6,795 nt of DNA, taken from Candidatus Tayloriibacteriota bacterium. GTDB taxonomy: Bacteria; Patescibacteriota; Minisyncoccia; Phycocordibacterales; JAKAEA01. How positions within the stretch are numbered: position 1 is the stretch's first letter; each line of letters opens with the position of its first letter. Where the stretch lies: contig JARIGY010000089.1 of the NCBI GenBank assembly GCA_029288535.1, positions 1 to 6,795 of the forward strand. The letters run 5' to 3'. This document shows positions 1 to 6,314 of this stretch, piece after piece. A program made the position numbers and the translations under genes. The notes beneath the pieces are model-generated. The model ran no database searches and was not told the origin of the DNA. It worked only from the letters and a program-made list of their open reading frames with translations.

Positions 1-903
1 CTCATAGAATTATTGGTAGTCATCGCTATCATGAGCCTTCTTTCAAGCATCGTCCTTGCCGGCCTCAAAAGCGCCCGCGACCAGGCGAATGAAAAAAGCG
101 AGCAGATAGAGGTTCGCAAGGTTCAGCTCGCCCTTCAGCAATATTACAACGACCATGGCGGGTTCCCTGTGTGTCCTGGCACTTCGACCACAAACGGCAC
201 CGCCTCGCAATCGACATGCTGCATCGGAGGCACCAGCTGCGCATGGACCGTAAACGGCACCGACGAGGTCATACAAGGCGAGCTTCCCGATCTCAAAAGC
301 ACAACAGGCATTGCGCCCTCCAAACAGACTGGTCAATTGGCAGCTGTTCTGGGATTGTTTACGGATAACCTCACGATAAATCCTTTCACTCCAGTTTTGT
401 ATAAATGCTTCAATATCGATACCGATTCGGCAGGAAACAAGCTCTGCAGTGTAAAAAATACGATATTGTCATTTCCTTCGACTATCAACTCAGTGACTAC
501 CGATAGGATTTTCCTTGCCACAGATCTTGATTGGGCATCAACGGCATTGCCTCAGGTCAATACTGGAAGCGGTTCGGAAATCAACGGCTGCATGGATTCC
601 AACTATCAGGAGTACAACCCTTCCGCAACCGTCAGCGACTCGACAATGTGCGTGAATCCTGTAAATAATGGAAGCGGTACGGGAACCAATGGCTGTACCG
701 ACCCTAATTATCAAGAATACAATAGCGATCCTTCAACTACTAGCGACCCATCGATGTGCGTGACTCCCGTAAATTACACTGAAGCCAACGGCTGCATGGA
801 CTCCAACTATCAGGAGTACAACCCTTCCGCAACCGTCAGCGATCCATCGATGTGCGTGACTCCTGCAAATACTGTAAATAACGGAGACGGCAGCGGCTCA
901 TAA
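1..903 (+). CDS. type IV pilin / pseudopilin-like protein with C-terminal Cys repeats, 5' truncated
   Basis: The reading frame is open from base 1 and ends at TAA 901-903, giving 300 residues with the N-terminus off the window. The first residues, LIELLVVIAIMSLLSSIVLAG, match the class III signal/pilin helix that normally reads GFT-LIELL. Glu5 of the mature pilin is the third residue here, and only the leader peptide, cleavage site and about two residues are missing. The helix continues amphipathically (SARDQANEKSEQIEVRKVQLALQQYYNDHGGFP), as in PilE/GspG pilins, where it packs in the filament core and then leads into the globular domain. A Cys-rich stretch follows (around residues 54-76, including a CC pair), then a Ser/Thr/Asn-rich domain and three repeats (195-290) beginning NGCxDxNYQEYN and ending MCV. 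The internal TTG/ATG codons are not the true start. Its role is likely surface pilus or DNA-uptake/secretion filament subunit; which one cannot be told. It converges on the minus-strand operon with a 13-nt gap. Confidence 0.88.
   Translation, partial: LIELLVVIAIMSLLSSIVLAGLKSARDQANEKSEQIEVRKVQLALQQYYNDHGGFPVCPGTSTTNGTASQSTCCIGGTSCAWTVNGTDEVIQGELPDLKSTTGIAPSKQTGQLAAVLGLFTDNLTINPFTPVLYKCFNIDTDSAGNKLCSVKNTILSFPSTINSVTTDRIFLATDLDWASTALPQVNTGSGSEINGCMDSNYQEYNPSATVSDSTMCVNPVNNGSGTGTNGCTDPNYQEYNSDPSTTSDPSMCVTPVNYTEANGCMDSNYQEYNPSATVSDPSMCVTPANTVNNGDGSGS
583..873 (+). repeat. three in-frame ~29-codon Cys-bounded repeats in the pilin C-terminus
   Basis: Repeats start at 583, 688 and 787 (residues 195, 230 and 263), spaced 35 and 33 codons apart. 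Each reads NGC-x-D-x-NYQEYN ... SD-x-x-MCV, with two Cys about 20 residues apart (C197/C217, C232/C253, C265/C285) and many Asp/Asn. This resembles the GCTDPxAxNYNPxATxDDGSC-type repeat found at the ends of secreted bacterial proteins. A disulfide-closed, possibly Ca-binding loop is an inference. Asn/Gly/Ser linkers separate the units. At DNA level repeats 1 and 3 differ at one base over their first 56 nt. The 3' part of repeat 3 instead matches repeat 2. Confidence 0.88.
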
Positions 904-916
904 AAAAGATTTTCTA

Positions 917-3256
917 CTACTCATAGCACATCATCAACCCTATTGTTAAGGCTGAGAAAATAGTTAGTACCGCCCCAAGAGGCACCGCAAGCGGTTTTTT
1001 GAAATCAAGCTCGGCTGAGTTTTTTACAAATGTCAGCACGTATGCGGGAGTGGCAAGATAGGCCGCTTCCCCGTCTGCGCGCTGCCAGCTGGGGAAATAT
1101 GAGGAGCGGACAAGGACAGGCAGCTCCTGGCTTGATGTCGTGGAAAGGGCGAGATTGATCCGATTACGGCTGAACACTGCCGCAACCTCAGGGCTTGAAG
1201 CGACGGGAATTTTATTTTGTTCGAGAAGCGCCAGGACGGAGTCCGCCGCCCGTTCGCAAAGCCTGGAAAGTTCGCTTCCTGACTGAGCCGTATCATATTC
1301 AACGAATGAAACAAGCGGATTATCCTGCAGGTCGGATTTCAATTCTGCAAATAAAGGATCCGAAGAGGCTACCAAGATCAAATGATGGCCAGCGGCATAC
1401 TGATCCAAAATCGTTCGGGCTTTTTCGCGATCATGATAATCGTATGAACTGATTATTGCGCTTGAAAACTGGCTGAGGTCGTCATTCTGGTCAAGTTTGG
1501 TTGCGGGCGACTTTGCAATCGTGAGATCAAGGTCGTTATCCAAGAAAAGCTTTTCCTGAAGCAGGAAAAAATTTACCGACGACTGATCGACTCCTTTGAC
1601 GCCCAAGTCTCCGAAAAAGAGAGCCGGCTGGTACGGCACCACTTGAGCATCTCTGACTTCGCCAAGATGGAAGATCGACCAGTTGCCGAAACTCGCATCA
1701 AGCGTCATTTCCGGTGTTTTTGCCAGCAGTGTTTTCATCGCTGCAGATTGGACAATAAGATACGAGATCCCCAGGGTTTTCGCCCGGGCCACAATCCGAT
1801 CGGAATTTTTAACATTGAAGGCCGGCCTGGTGAGCAAGGTATGGACAGTAAGATACTCCCCGCCCCTAGCCGTAATACTGTCCCGGAAAGGCACCTGGAA
1901 GATCGAGCCGAGCGACGAATCGACGAAAATGCTGTAGTTGCTGCGAAGATTTTCTGGTTGTTCTTGTTCAATGAGATAATAAAGGCTCCGCGCATTCGGC
2001 GCGACCTCAACCGCAAACATCCCCTGCTTATCCTGCATATAGGCTGCAAGACCGAACGCATTGTCCTTGGAATAATTGGAGTAGAAGATCTTTGTTGAAA
2101 CAACATTCCGATATGGCAGCCAGGCGATGGCAAAAAGCGCGGCGATAGCAAGAGCAAGACCGACGCGGACTTTCTCGCCTTTCCAGCGTTCTGCCGCCAG
2201 GTCGTAAATGTATCCCGCTGCCACTGCGCCGGAGAAATACACAAAAGGCAATAAGCGGTAGGTATGGAACGGCAATCGTATGAAAATTTTGTCGAGGGAA
2301 ACCAGGATCGAAACAATGACACAGAGACTCGCGAGCAGTAAGATCCAAACGCGCTTATTTCTCTGATAGACAGACCCGATCACCGCTCCAAGCATGACGA
2401 TAGCTGTCGGCCACCACGTCACGACGATCGCCCATAGGTTCGGCGCGCCGATGCCATTTGTCAGGCCGAACGATTGGGTCGGCATGATCGAATAAACGGT
2501 AGACAAAGGCAGGAGCCAAAAGCCTGCCAAGCCGACGGACAGCAGTCCCGGCACAATATAAAACCGCATCACTGAGACTTTTTTCCTGAAAAAGCAAAAA
2601 CTGAAAAAATAAACCGCGAAAACAATAAAAATGACATGGACGCTGGAAAGCGCGGTAAGCGCCAGGAGCACGATCGAAGAGTAATACGCCAAGCGCGAAC
2701 GGTGGCTTTCGAGAAACATAGCGATCCATAGCAGCAAGCAGTCGAAAGCCAGCACATGGGTGACGAGGCCGACTGAAAAAGTGCTTCCCAAAGAAACTCC
2801 CAGCGTATCGTACTTTCCGAACGGCGTCATCAATAAAAAAAGTCCGGCGGCGCCGGCCACTACGAGTGAAATTCTTGATTTAGTGATTCGAGATGTCACT
2901 ACGATGAGCAGCCCCGGGATGATCAGACTTAAAAAGAGTATGAGAAATTTGAATACCAGTTCGTAATGCAAAAACGGTAGTATTTTTGATATGAAAGCTG
3001 CAAGGATATAGAAAAAAGGCGGATAGAATTGCGGGAACGGCATGCCTCCGAACCAGCGCGGAGCCCAGCCCCAGATACTCGGAAAAATGTATTGCGCGTA
3101 ATATTTTCCGAGCTCGACGTGCCCTACCGTGTCGATGCCGGAAGCTATGGGAAACCTGATATACGAAACGAAATAAGCATATCTGAATATGAATGTCAGA
3201 AAAGCAAAACCTACCGCGAGCAGAACGATGAATGATTTTCGGGACATGCGCATCAT
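917..3256 (-). CDS. polytopic membrane protein, YfhO / PTPS-related (GT-C-like) family
   Basis: A 779-residue protein with a membrane helix at about 8-30, an extracytoplasmic loop, and then roughly ten further hydrophobic segments to about residue 380. A large soluble region follows (about 390-750), and a final helix lies at 757-777. The first loop carries GIDTVGHVELGKYY (40-53) and WFGGMPFPQFYPP (68-80), the signature of the '6-pyruvoyl-tetrahydropterin synthase related' membrane family. Despite the name, that family looks like GT-C glycosyltransferases, where an acidic residue in loop 1 (here D42) is usually catalytic. HTYRLLPFVYF (331-341) is another typical segment. Near the C-terminus SYFPSWQRADG (719-729) matches the 'yFPGW...dG' motif of YfhO-type proteins. 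The likely role is transfer of a lipid-linked sugar to an envelope glycan; donor and acceptor are unknown. It is last in the operon, 7 nt after rodA. No Shine-Dalgarno is visible before ATG 3256, and in-frame ATGs at 3253 and 3247 are alternative starts. The stop is TAG. Confidence 0.8.
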   Translation of the reverse strand: MMRMSRKSFIVLLAVGFAFLTFIFRYAYFVSYIRFPIASGIDTVGHVELGKYYAQYIFPSIWGWAPRWFGGMPFPQFYPPFFYILAAFISKILPFLHYELVFKFLILFLSLIIPGLLIVVTSRITKSRISLVVAGAAGLFLLMTPFGKYDTLGVSLGSTFSVGLVTHVLAFDCLLLWIAMFLESHRSRLAYYSSIVLLALTALSSVHVIFIVFAVYFFSFCFFRKKVSVMRFYIVPGLLSVGLAGFWLLPLSTVYSIMPTQSFGLTNGIGAPNLWAIVVTWWPTAIVMLGAVIGSVYQRNKRVWILLLASLCVIVSILVSLDKIFIRLPFHTYRLLPFVYFSGAVAAGYIYDLAAERWKGEKVRVGLALAIAALFAIAWLPYRNVVSTKIFYSNYSKDNAFGLAAYMQDKQGMFAVEVAPNARSLYYLIEQEQPENLRSNYSIFVDSSLGSIFQVPFRDSITARGGEYLTVHTLLTRPAFNVKNSDRIVARAKTLGISYLIVQSAAMKTLLAKTPEMTLDASFGNWSIFHLGEVRDAQVVPYQPALFFGDLGVKGVDQSSVNFFLLQEKLFLDNDLDLTIAKSPATKLDQNDDLSQFSSAIISSYDYHDREKARTILDQYAAGHHLILVASSDPLFAELKSDLQDNPLVSFVEYDTAQSGSELSRLCERAADSVLALLEQNKIPVASSPEVAAVFSRNRINLALSTTSSQELPVLVRSSYFPSWQRADGEAAYLATPAYVLTFVKNSAELDFKKPLAVPLGAVLTIFSALTIGLMMCYE
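984..1000 (+). terminator. candidate weak intrinsic terminator for the pilin gene
   Basis: ACCG-CAAG-CGGT followed by six T lies about 80 nt downstream of the pilin stop, inside the 3' end of the convergent gene. The stem is only 4-5 bp, so this may be chance within coding sequence. No better hairpin is seen in the 13-nt gap between the two stop codons. Confidence 0.3.
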
Positions 3257-3263
3257 GGAATCA

Positions 3264-4358
3264 TCATAAAATCTGATGGGACTGGCGCTGATACCTTCGC
3301 ATGCCCATGAGTATTCCGAGCGCCGTGAACTCGGTCACCAAGTGCGACCCGCCATAACTCATGAAAGGTATGGTGACGCCCGTGACCGGCAAAAGCCCGA
3401 TATTCATGCCGACATTGACGATAAAGTGCGTTGCCAGAAAGATCGCCACGCCCAAGCCGTATAACGTCTCGAAATTGCTTGAGCCGGTAAGCGCATTAGC
3501 CAGTATCCGCCAAATGACAATGCCGTAGCATGCGAACAAGAGCATCGCGCCGACGAACCCCCACTCTTCAGAATAAGCCGCAAAGATGAAGTCGGTCCGG
3601 TATTCGGGCAGAAAATTAAGCTTTGACTGCGTGCCATACCCGACTCCTTTCCCAAGCACTTGGCCGGAACCGACGGCTATCGTCGACTGATACGCGTTAT
3701 ACCCTGCACCATGGACATCCGCGAGCGGGTTGATGAATGTTTTGATGCGGTCTTTCTGATATGGCCTCAGGGCATAGCCCCATAACCCGGCAAAAGTGAT
3801 CGCGCCGACCACGAGCACAAGCAGCACATGCTTGCGGGAAATGCCCGACACGAGCACCATGCCGAACCATATGAAAAAAATGATAATTGCGCCTCCGAAA
3901 TCCGGCTGAATGAGAATCAAAGCGCAGATCACCAATGAATAGGCGCCGGAGGTGAGGATATGGCGGATATTCCGGATCTCGATATGCCGCCGCGAAAAAT
4001 ATTTTGCCAGCATCAGGATAAGCACGATCTGGGCCGGGTCCGAAGGCTCAATGGAGAAAAAGCCGACCCGGAACCAGCTTTGGGCGCCCTTGGAAACATG
4101 GCCGACAACGAACAGCGAAAGCAGCACGGTGCAGATAATCGCAAAAAAAGTAACCAGCACCCGGGTGCGCTTCAGAAAACGGAAATCTACCAGGCTGCAG
4201 AGGAAAAATATGGCGAAAGCAACAGCGATCCAGATAAGCTGCCGCCCGAAATACGAGCTTTTTGAGCCGAACGAACTCATAGTCACAAGCCCGGCCGCCA
4301 ATATGGGCACAATGCCGAAAAATAACAGCCAATCGATCGAGGATAATTTTTTCTTCAT
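3264..4358 (-). CDS. rodA: rod shape-determining protein RodA, SEDS peptidoglycan glycosyltransferase
   Basis: This 364-residue polytopic protein, the usual RodA length, polymerises lipid II into glycan strands for lateral wall growth, normally with a class B PBP. Family landmarks occur in order: a GAQSWFRVG loop (91-99), QPDFGGA (151-157), the large extracytoplasmic loop with GSGQVLGKGVGYGTQSKLNFLPE (residues 230-252), TDFIFAAYSEEWGFVGA (255-271) with the conserved Asp (D256) needed for SEDS polymerase activity, and the C-terminal PVTGVTIPFMSYGGSHL (324-340). The motif usually written QPSE is here EPSD (104-107), with both changes charge-related. RodA rather than FtsW or SpoVE fits the TDFIF loop and the short termini, but separating the paralogues without a tree is not certain. 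The start ATG lies 1 nt after the VWA gene's TAG, and the bases before it (CCTCCCGCAATAGA) contain no Shine-Dalgarno, so translational coupling is likely. No mreB, mreC or PBP2 gene is adjacent in the window. Confidence 0.93.
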   Translation of the reverse strand: MKKKLSSIDWLLFFGIVPILAAGLVTMSSFGSKSSYFGRQLIWIAVAFAIFFLCSLVDFRFLKRTRVLVTFFAIICTVLLSLFVVGHVSKGAQSWFRVGFFSIEPSDPAQIVLILMLAKYFSRRHIEIRNIRHILTSGAYSLVICALILIQPDFGGAIIIFFIWFGMVLVSGISRKHVLLVLVVGAITFAGLWGYALRPYQKDRIKTFINPLADVHGAGYNAYQSTIAVGSGQVLGKGVGYGTQSKLNFLPEYRTDFIFAAYSEEWGFVGAMLLFACYGIVIWRILANALTGSSNFETLYGLGVAIFLATHFIVNVGMNIGLLPVTGVTIPFMSYGGSHLVTEFTALGILMGMRRYQRQSHQIL

Positions 4359-4359
4359 T

Positions 4360-5733
4360 CTATTGCGGGAGGATTTCGGGAATAATTTCGACTTTTGCCG
4401 GCCCTACTTTGCACAAAGCCTGGCCAATGGCAGAGTAGACGGACACAAGATCCTGCGATGATGGCGCTTTATAGAAATGCCCGCTCAAGCCGGCAAGCGA
4501 CTGCAGGAACTGCTCGTCTATGTCTTTTCCGAGGCCGATAGTATAGATGTCGATACCCCTGCTTTGGGCATCATGCGCTGCCGAAAGTGCCTGGTCCGCA
4601 GCATAGGCGGGGTCGCCTTTTTTCTCCGGCTTGTTCGGTTTGCCGTCGGTCAAAAGCACGATCGCCTGCCTATTGGCGGACTGATGGCGGTTGCTTACGA
4701 GCTCGCTTATCGACTGCTGCAGCGTTTCATAAATATTGGTGTACTGAAGGCCATTCGTGCCGATTGCGATGCCCTGGACCGAATCCTTGAGCGTGGCTTT
4801 ATCGGTCGTCAAAACCTGATCGATCGGACTTGATGCGTTTGTGGCAAAGGAAATGATGCCGGTCTGGTCTCCTGTTTTCATACTCCCGACAAAAGACAGA
4901 GCGGCATCTTTAACTGCGGTTAAAGGCTGTGGCGGATTTTTACCGTCCGAAGCCATGCTGCCGGAGCGATCGATGTCGAGCATCACATCTGCCGGCTGCT
5001 GACAGCTCGCTACCTGGCCGGAAAATGCATGAGGCCAGGTAAAAACGATGCGCGAAGACGATTGTTTGTCGATACCGTCAACATATGTCTTTGAAGCGGC
5101 AACGGCATTGCCATCAGTATCATAGACAATGGCAACGGCATTGACCCTGCCGACCGGAGCGAAACCTGCGTTTACAAGATTGGCAGTAACCGTCGGAGTT
5201 TTCGCGAGAGCGTCGACATTCTGGTTCTGAACCGTAATCTGAGCGGTATCTTTTGGCGCAACCGTCCACTCGAAATCTCCGGTAAATTCAAAGGAAGTAT
5301 GGATAGTCCCTGTGGTGGAAGCGACGGCGATATTGCTTTCAAAAACCGCAAAATTCCTGCCCGGAGGAATAGAGGCGGTGCCTTTTCGCTCGGCAATCAC
5401 CGCGTTTGCCTGATCCCGAAGCGTGAAAACATACGGCACGTTCTTTGATTCTGCATTTAAATTCGGGTTTTGGACATATGCAACGGCGCTGTAAAGGCCA
5501 GGTTCGACCTGGAACGCCTGCTGCCACATGACCACAGGGTTTATTTCAAGAGCCTTGCAAAGACGTATGCAAACACCGCCGCAATCTACGCCCTGTTCCA
5601 AGCCATTCTGCACGCCGTCAAAACACGTTGGCGTATGATGGAATACCGAATAGAGAGGAATACCTACGACGACCAGAAGAATACCTGCCGCTACGGAAAA
5701 ATACGTCATCTGTCTTTTTGCGGCCCAGGTCAT
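4360..5733 (-). CDS. membrane-anchored VWA-domain surface protein with N-terminal Cys-rich segment
   Basis: A 457-residue protein. Residues 9-32 form one hydrophobic helix (signal anchor), followed at once by C37-FDG-x-x-NG-x-E-x-G-x-D-C51-GG-x-C55-x3-C59, a cysteine cluster often seen next to the membrane in Patescibacteria and some archaeal surface proteins. Residues 60-245 look like one or two beta-rich domains (YVQNPNLNAESKNVPYVFTL; then a second unit around 176-233). The von Willebrand factor A domain (about 248-440) has a complete MIDAS: D255-R-S257-G-S259, T332 in YTNIY, and D363 in LLTDGKPN. Metal-dependent ligand binding outside the cell is therefore likely; the ligand is unknown. 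It is the first gene of the operon with rodA and the YfhO-like gene. ATG 5733 lies 7 nt after a -10-like element and no Shine-Dalgarno is seen. Met9 (5709) is an alternative, but it would shorten the cytoplasmic tail to almost nothing. Confidence 0.87.
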   Translation of the reverse strand: MTWAAKRQMTYFSVAAGILLVVVGIPLYSVFHHTPTCFDGVQNGLEQGVDCGGVCIRLCKALEINPVVMWQQAFQVEPGLYSAVAYVQNPNLNAESKNVPYVFTLRDQANAVIAERKGTASIPPGRNFAVFESNIAVASTTGTIHTSFEFTGDFEWTVAPKDTAQITVQNQNVDALAKTPTVTANLVNAGFAPVGRVNAVAIVYDTDGNAVAASKTYVDGIDKQSSSRIVFTWPHAFSGQVASCQQPADVMLDIDRSGSMASDGKNPPQPLTAVKDAALSFVGSMKTGDQTGIISFATNASSPIDQVLTTDKATLKDSVQGIAIGTNGLQYTNIYETLQQSISELVSNRHQSANRQAIVLLTDGKPNKPEKKGDPAYAADQALSAAHDAQSRGIDIYTIGLGKDIDEQFLQSLAGLSGHFYKAPSSQDLVSVYSAIGQALCKVGPAKVEIIPEILPQ

Positions 5734-5740
5734 TGCAACT

Positions 5741-5749
5741 ATTGTAACA
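5741..5749 (-). promoter_or_regulatory. candidate extended -10 promoter for the VWA-rodA operon
   Basis: Read on the minus strand, TG-T-TACAAT lies at 5749-5741: an extended -10 (TGn) plus a hexamer one base from TATAAT. The next 7 nt lead to ATG 5733, so transcription would start at or next to the A of the start codon, giving a leaderless mRNA. No good -35 is present at 17 bp (GCAAAG, in the loop of the overlapping terminator hairpin). The element shares its first bases with the end of the rRNA terminator stem. Confidence 0.45.
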
Positions 5750-5782
5750 CAAAAGCCACTGCGCTTTGCAGTGGCTTTTGTG
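5748..5782 (-). terminator. intrinsic terminator of the rRNA operon, perfect 15-bp stem
   Basis: CACAAAAGCCACTGC and GCAGTGGCTTTTGTG are exact reverse complements separated by 5 nt. On the minus strand the descending arm ends GGCUUUUGUGUU, so the U-tract is within and just after the stem. The ascending arm's A-tract gives the reverse orientation a similar form. It sits 12 nt after the 5S end and 14 nt before the VWA start, so it should end rRNA transcription before the protein operon. Confidence 0.87.
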
Positions 5783-5794
5783 AATTGAATGCTT

Positions 5795-5908
5795 TGTTCC
5801 GGCGACTAGCTACTCTCCCCTCCATAAGGGTACCATCGCCTCAACAGGGCTTAACTTCTGGGTTCGGAATGAGAACAGGTGTGACCCCTGCGACAAATCA
5901 CCAGAACA
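5795..5908 (-). rRNA. rrf: 5S ribosomal RNA
   Basis: The minus strand contains the conserved 5S core CCGAACCCAGAAGUUAAGCCC-like block (plus-strand 5843-5863), then GAUGGUACC and GGGAGAGUAG. Boundaries were set by helix I: 5' UGUUCUGGUGA pairs with 3' UCGCCGGAACA over 11 bp counting G-U pairs. That gives 114 nt, close to the usual 115-120; the mature ends could differ by a few nucleotides. It follows 23S rRNA in the same direction and is followed directly by the hairpin terminator. Confidence 0.95.
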
Positions 5909-5931
5909 AAAAATTCAAATAAATAACAATA

Positions 5932-5987
5932 ATGGAATATCCCCTCCCAACCTCCCCTTAATTTAAGGGGAGGAGTGAAGATTCCAT
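5932..5987. repeat. nested inverted repeat in the 23S-5S spacer
   Basis: The core is a near-perfect palindrome at 5951-5973, CCTCCCCTTAA-T-TTAAGGGGAGG (11-bp arms). Around it, ATGGAAT (5932-5938) pairs with ATTCCAT (5981-5987). An extra CCCCTCCC lies at 5941-5948. It may be a processing stem in the rRNA precursor, or a small dispersed palindromic element that landed in the spacer; the sequence alone does not decide. The rest of the spacer (about 5909-6019) is A/T-rich and holds no tRNA. Confidence 0.75.
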
Positions 5988-6140
5988 ATAACAGGGTAAA
6001 AACAAAAGTGATTCGTACATTTCCTAATAAGAATCGACCAATTAGTACACCTCGGCTCAAACGATTACTCGCCGTACACCTGGTGCCTATCAACCTAGTA
6101 ATCTCCTAGGGGTCTATAACGATTCATAATCTTAGAGTAT

Positions 6141-6171
<31 letters not shown>

Positions 6172-6314
6172 ATTTCCGAACATAGCTACGCTGCGATGCT
6201 CTTGGCAGAACAGCAGCCACACCAGAGGTTCGTTCATCTCGGTCCTCTCGTACTAGAGACAAATCTCTTCAAGAATCAACGCCTGCAGCAGATAGGAGAC
6301 CAACCTGTCTCACG

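Noticed and set aside
583..873. Repeat array as a possible CRISPR
   Set aside because: Repeats are in frame, about 87 nt long and unequal, with linkers coding Asn/Gly/Ser; no short identical repeats with unique spacers.
1643..2098. Plus-strand 151-codon frame (and other frames of 60-195 codons inside 917-5733)
   Set aside because: Shadows of the long minus-strand genes; composition lacks membrane or domain features and the opposite strand has clear family motifs.
5470..5922. Plus-strand frame crossing the VWA start, terminator and 5S rRNA
   Set aside because: It runs through a terminator hairpin and a structural RNA and shows no protein similarity.
5909..6019. tRNA in the 23S-5S spacer
   Set aside because: No cloverleaf, T-arm GTTCGAATC-like block or CCA end was found; the only structure is the inverted repeat.
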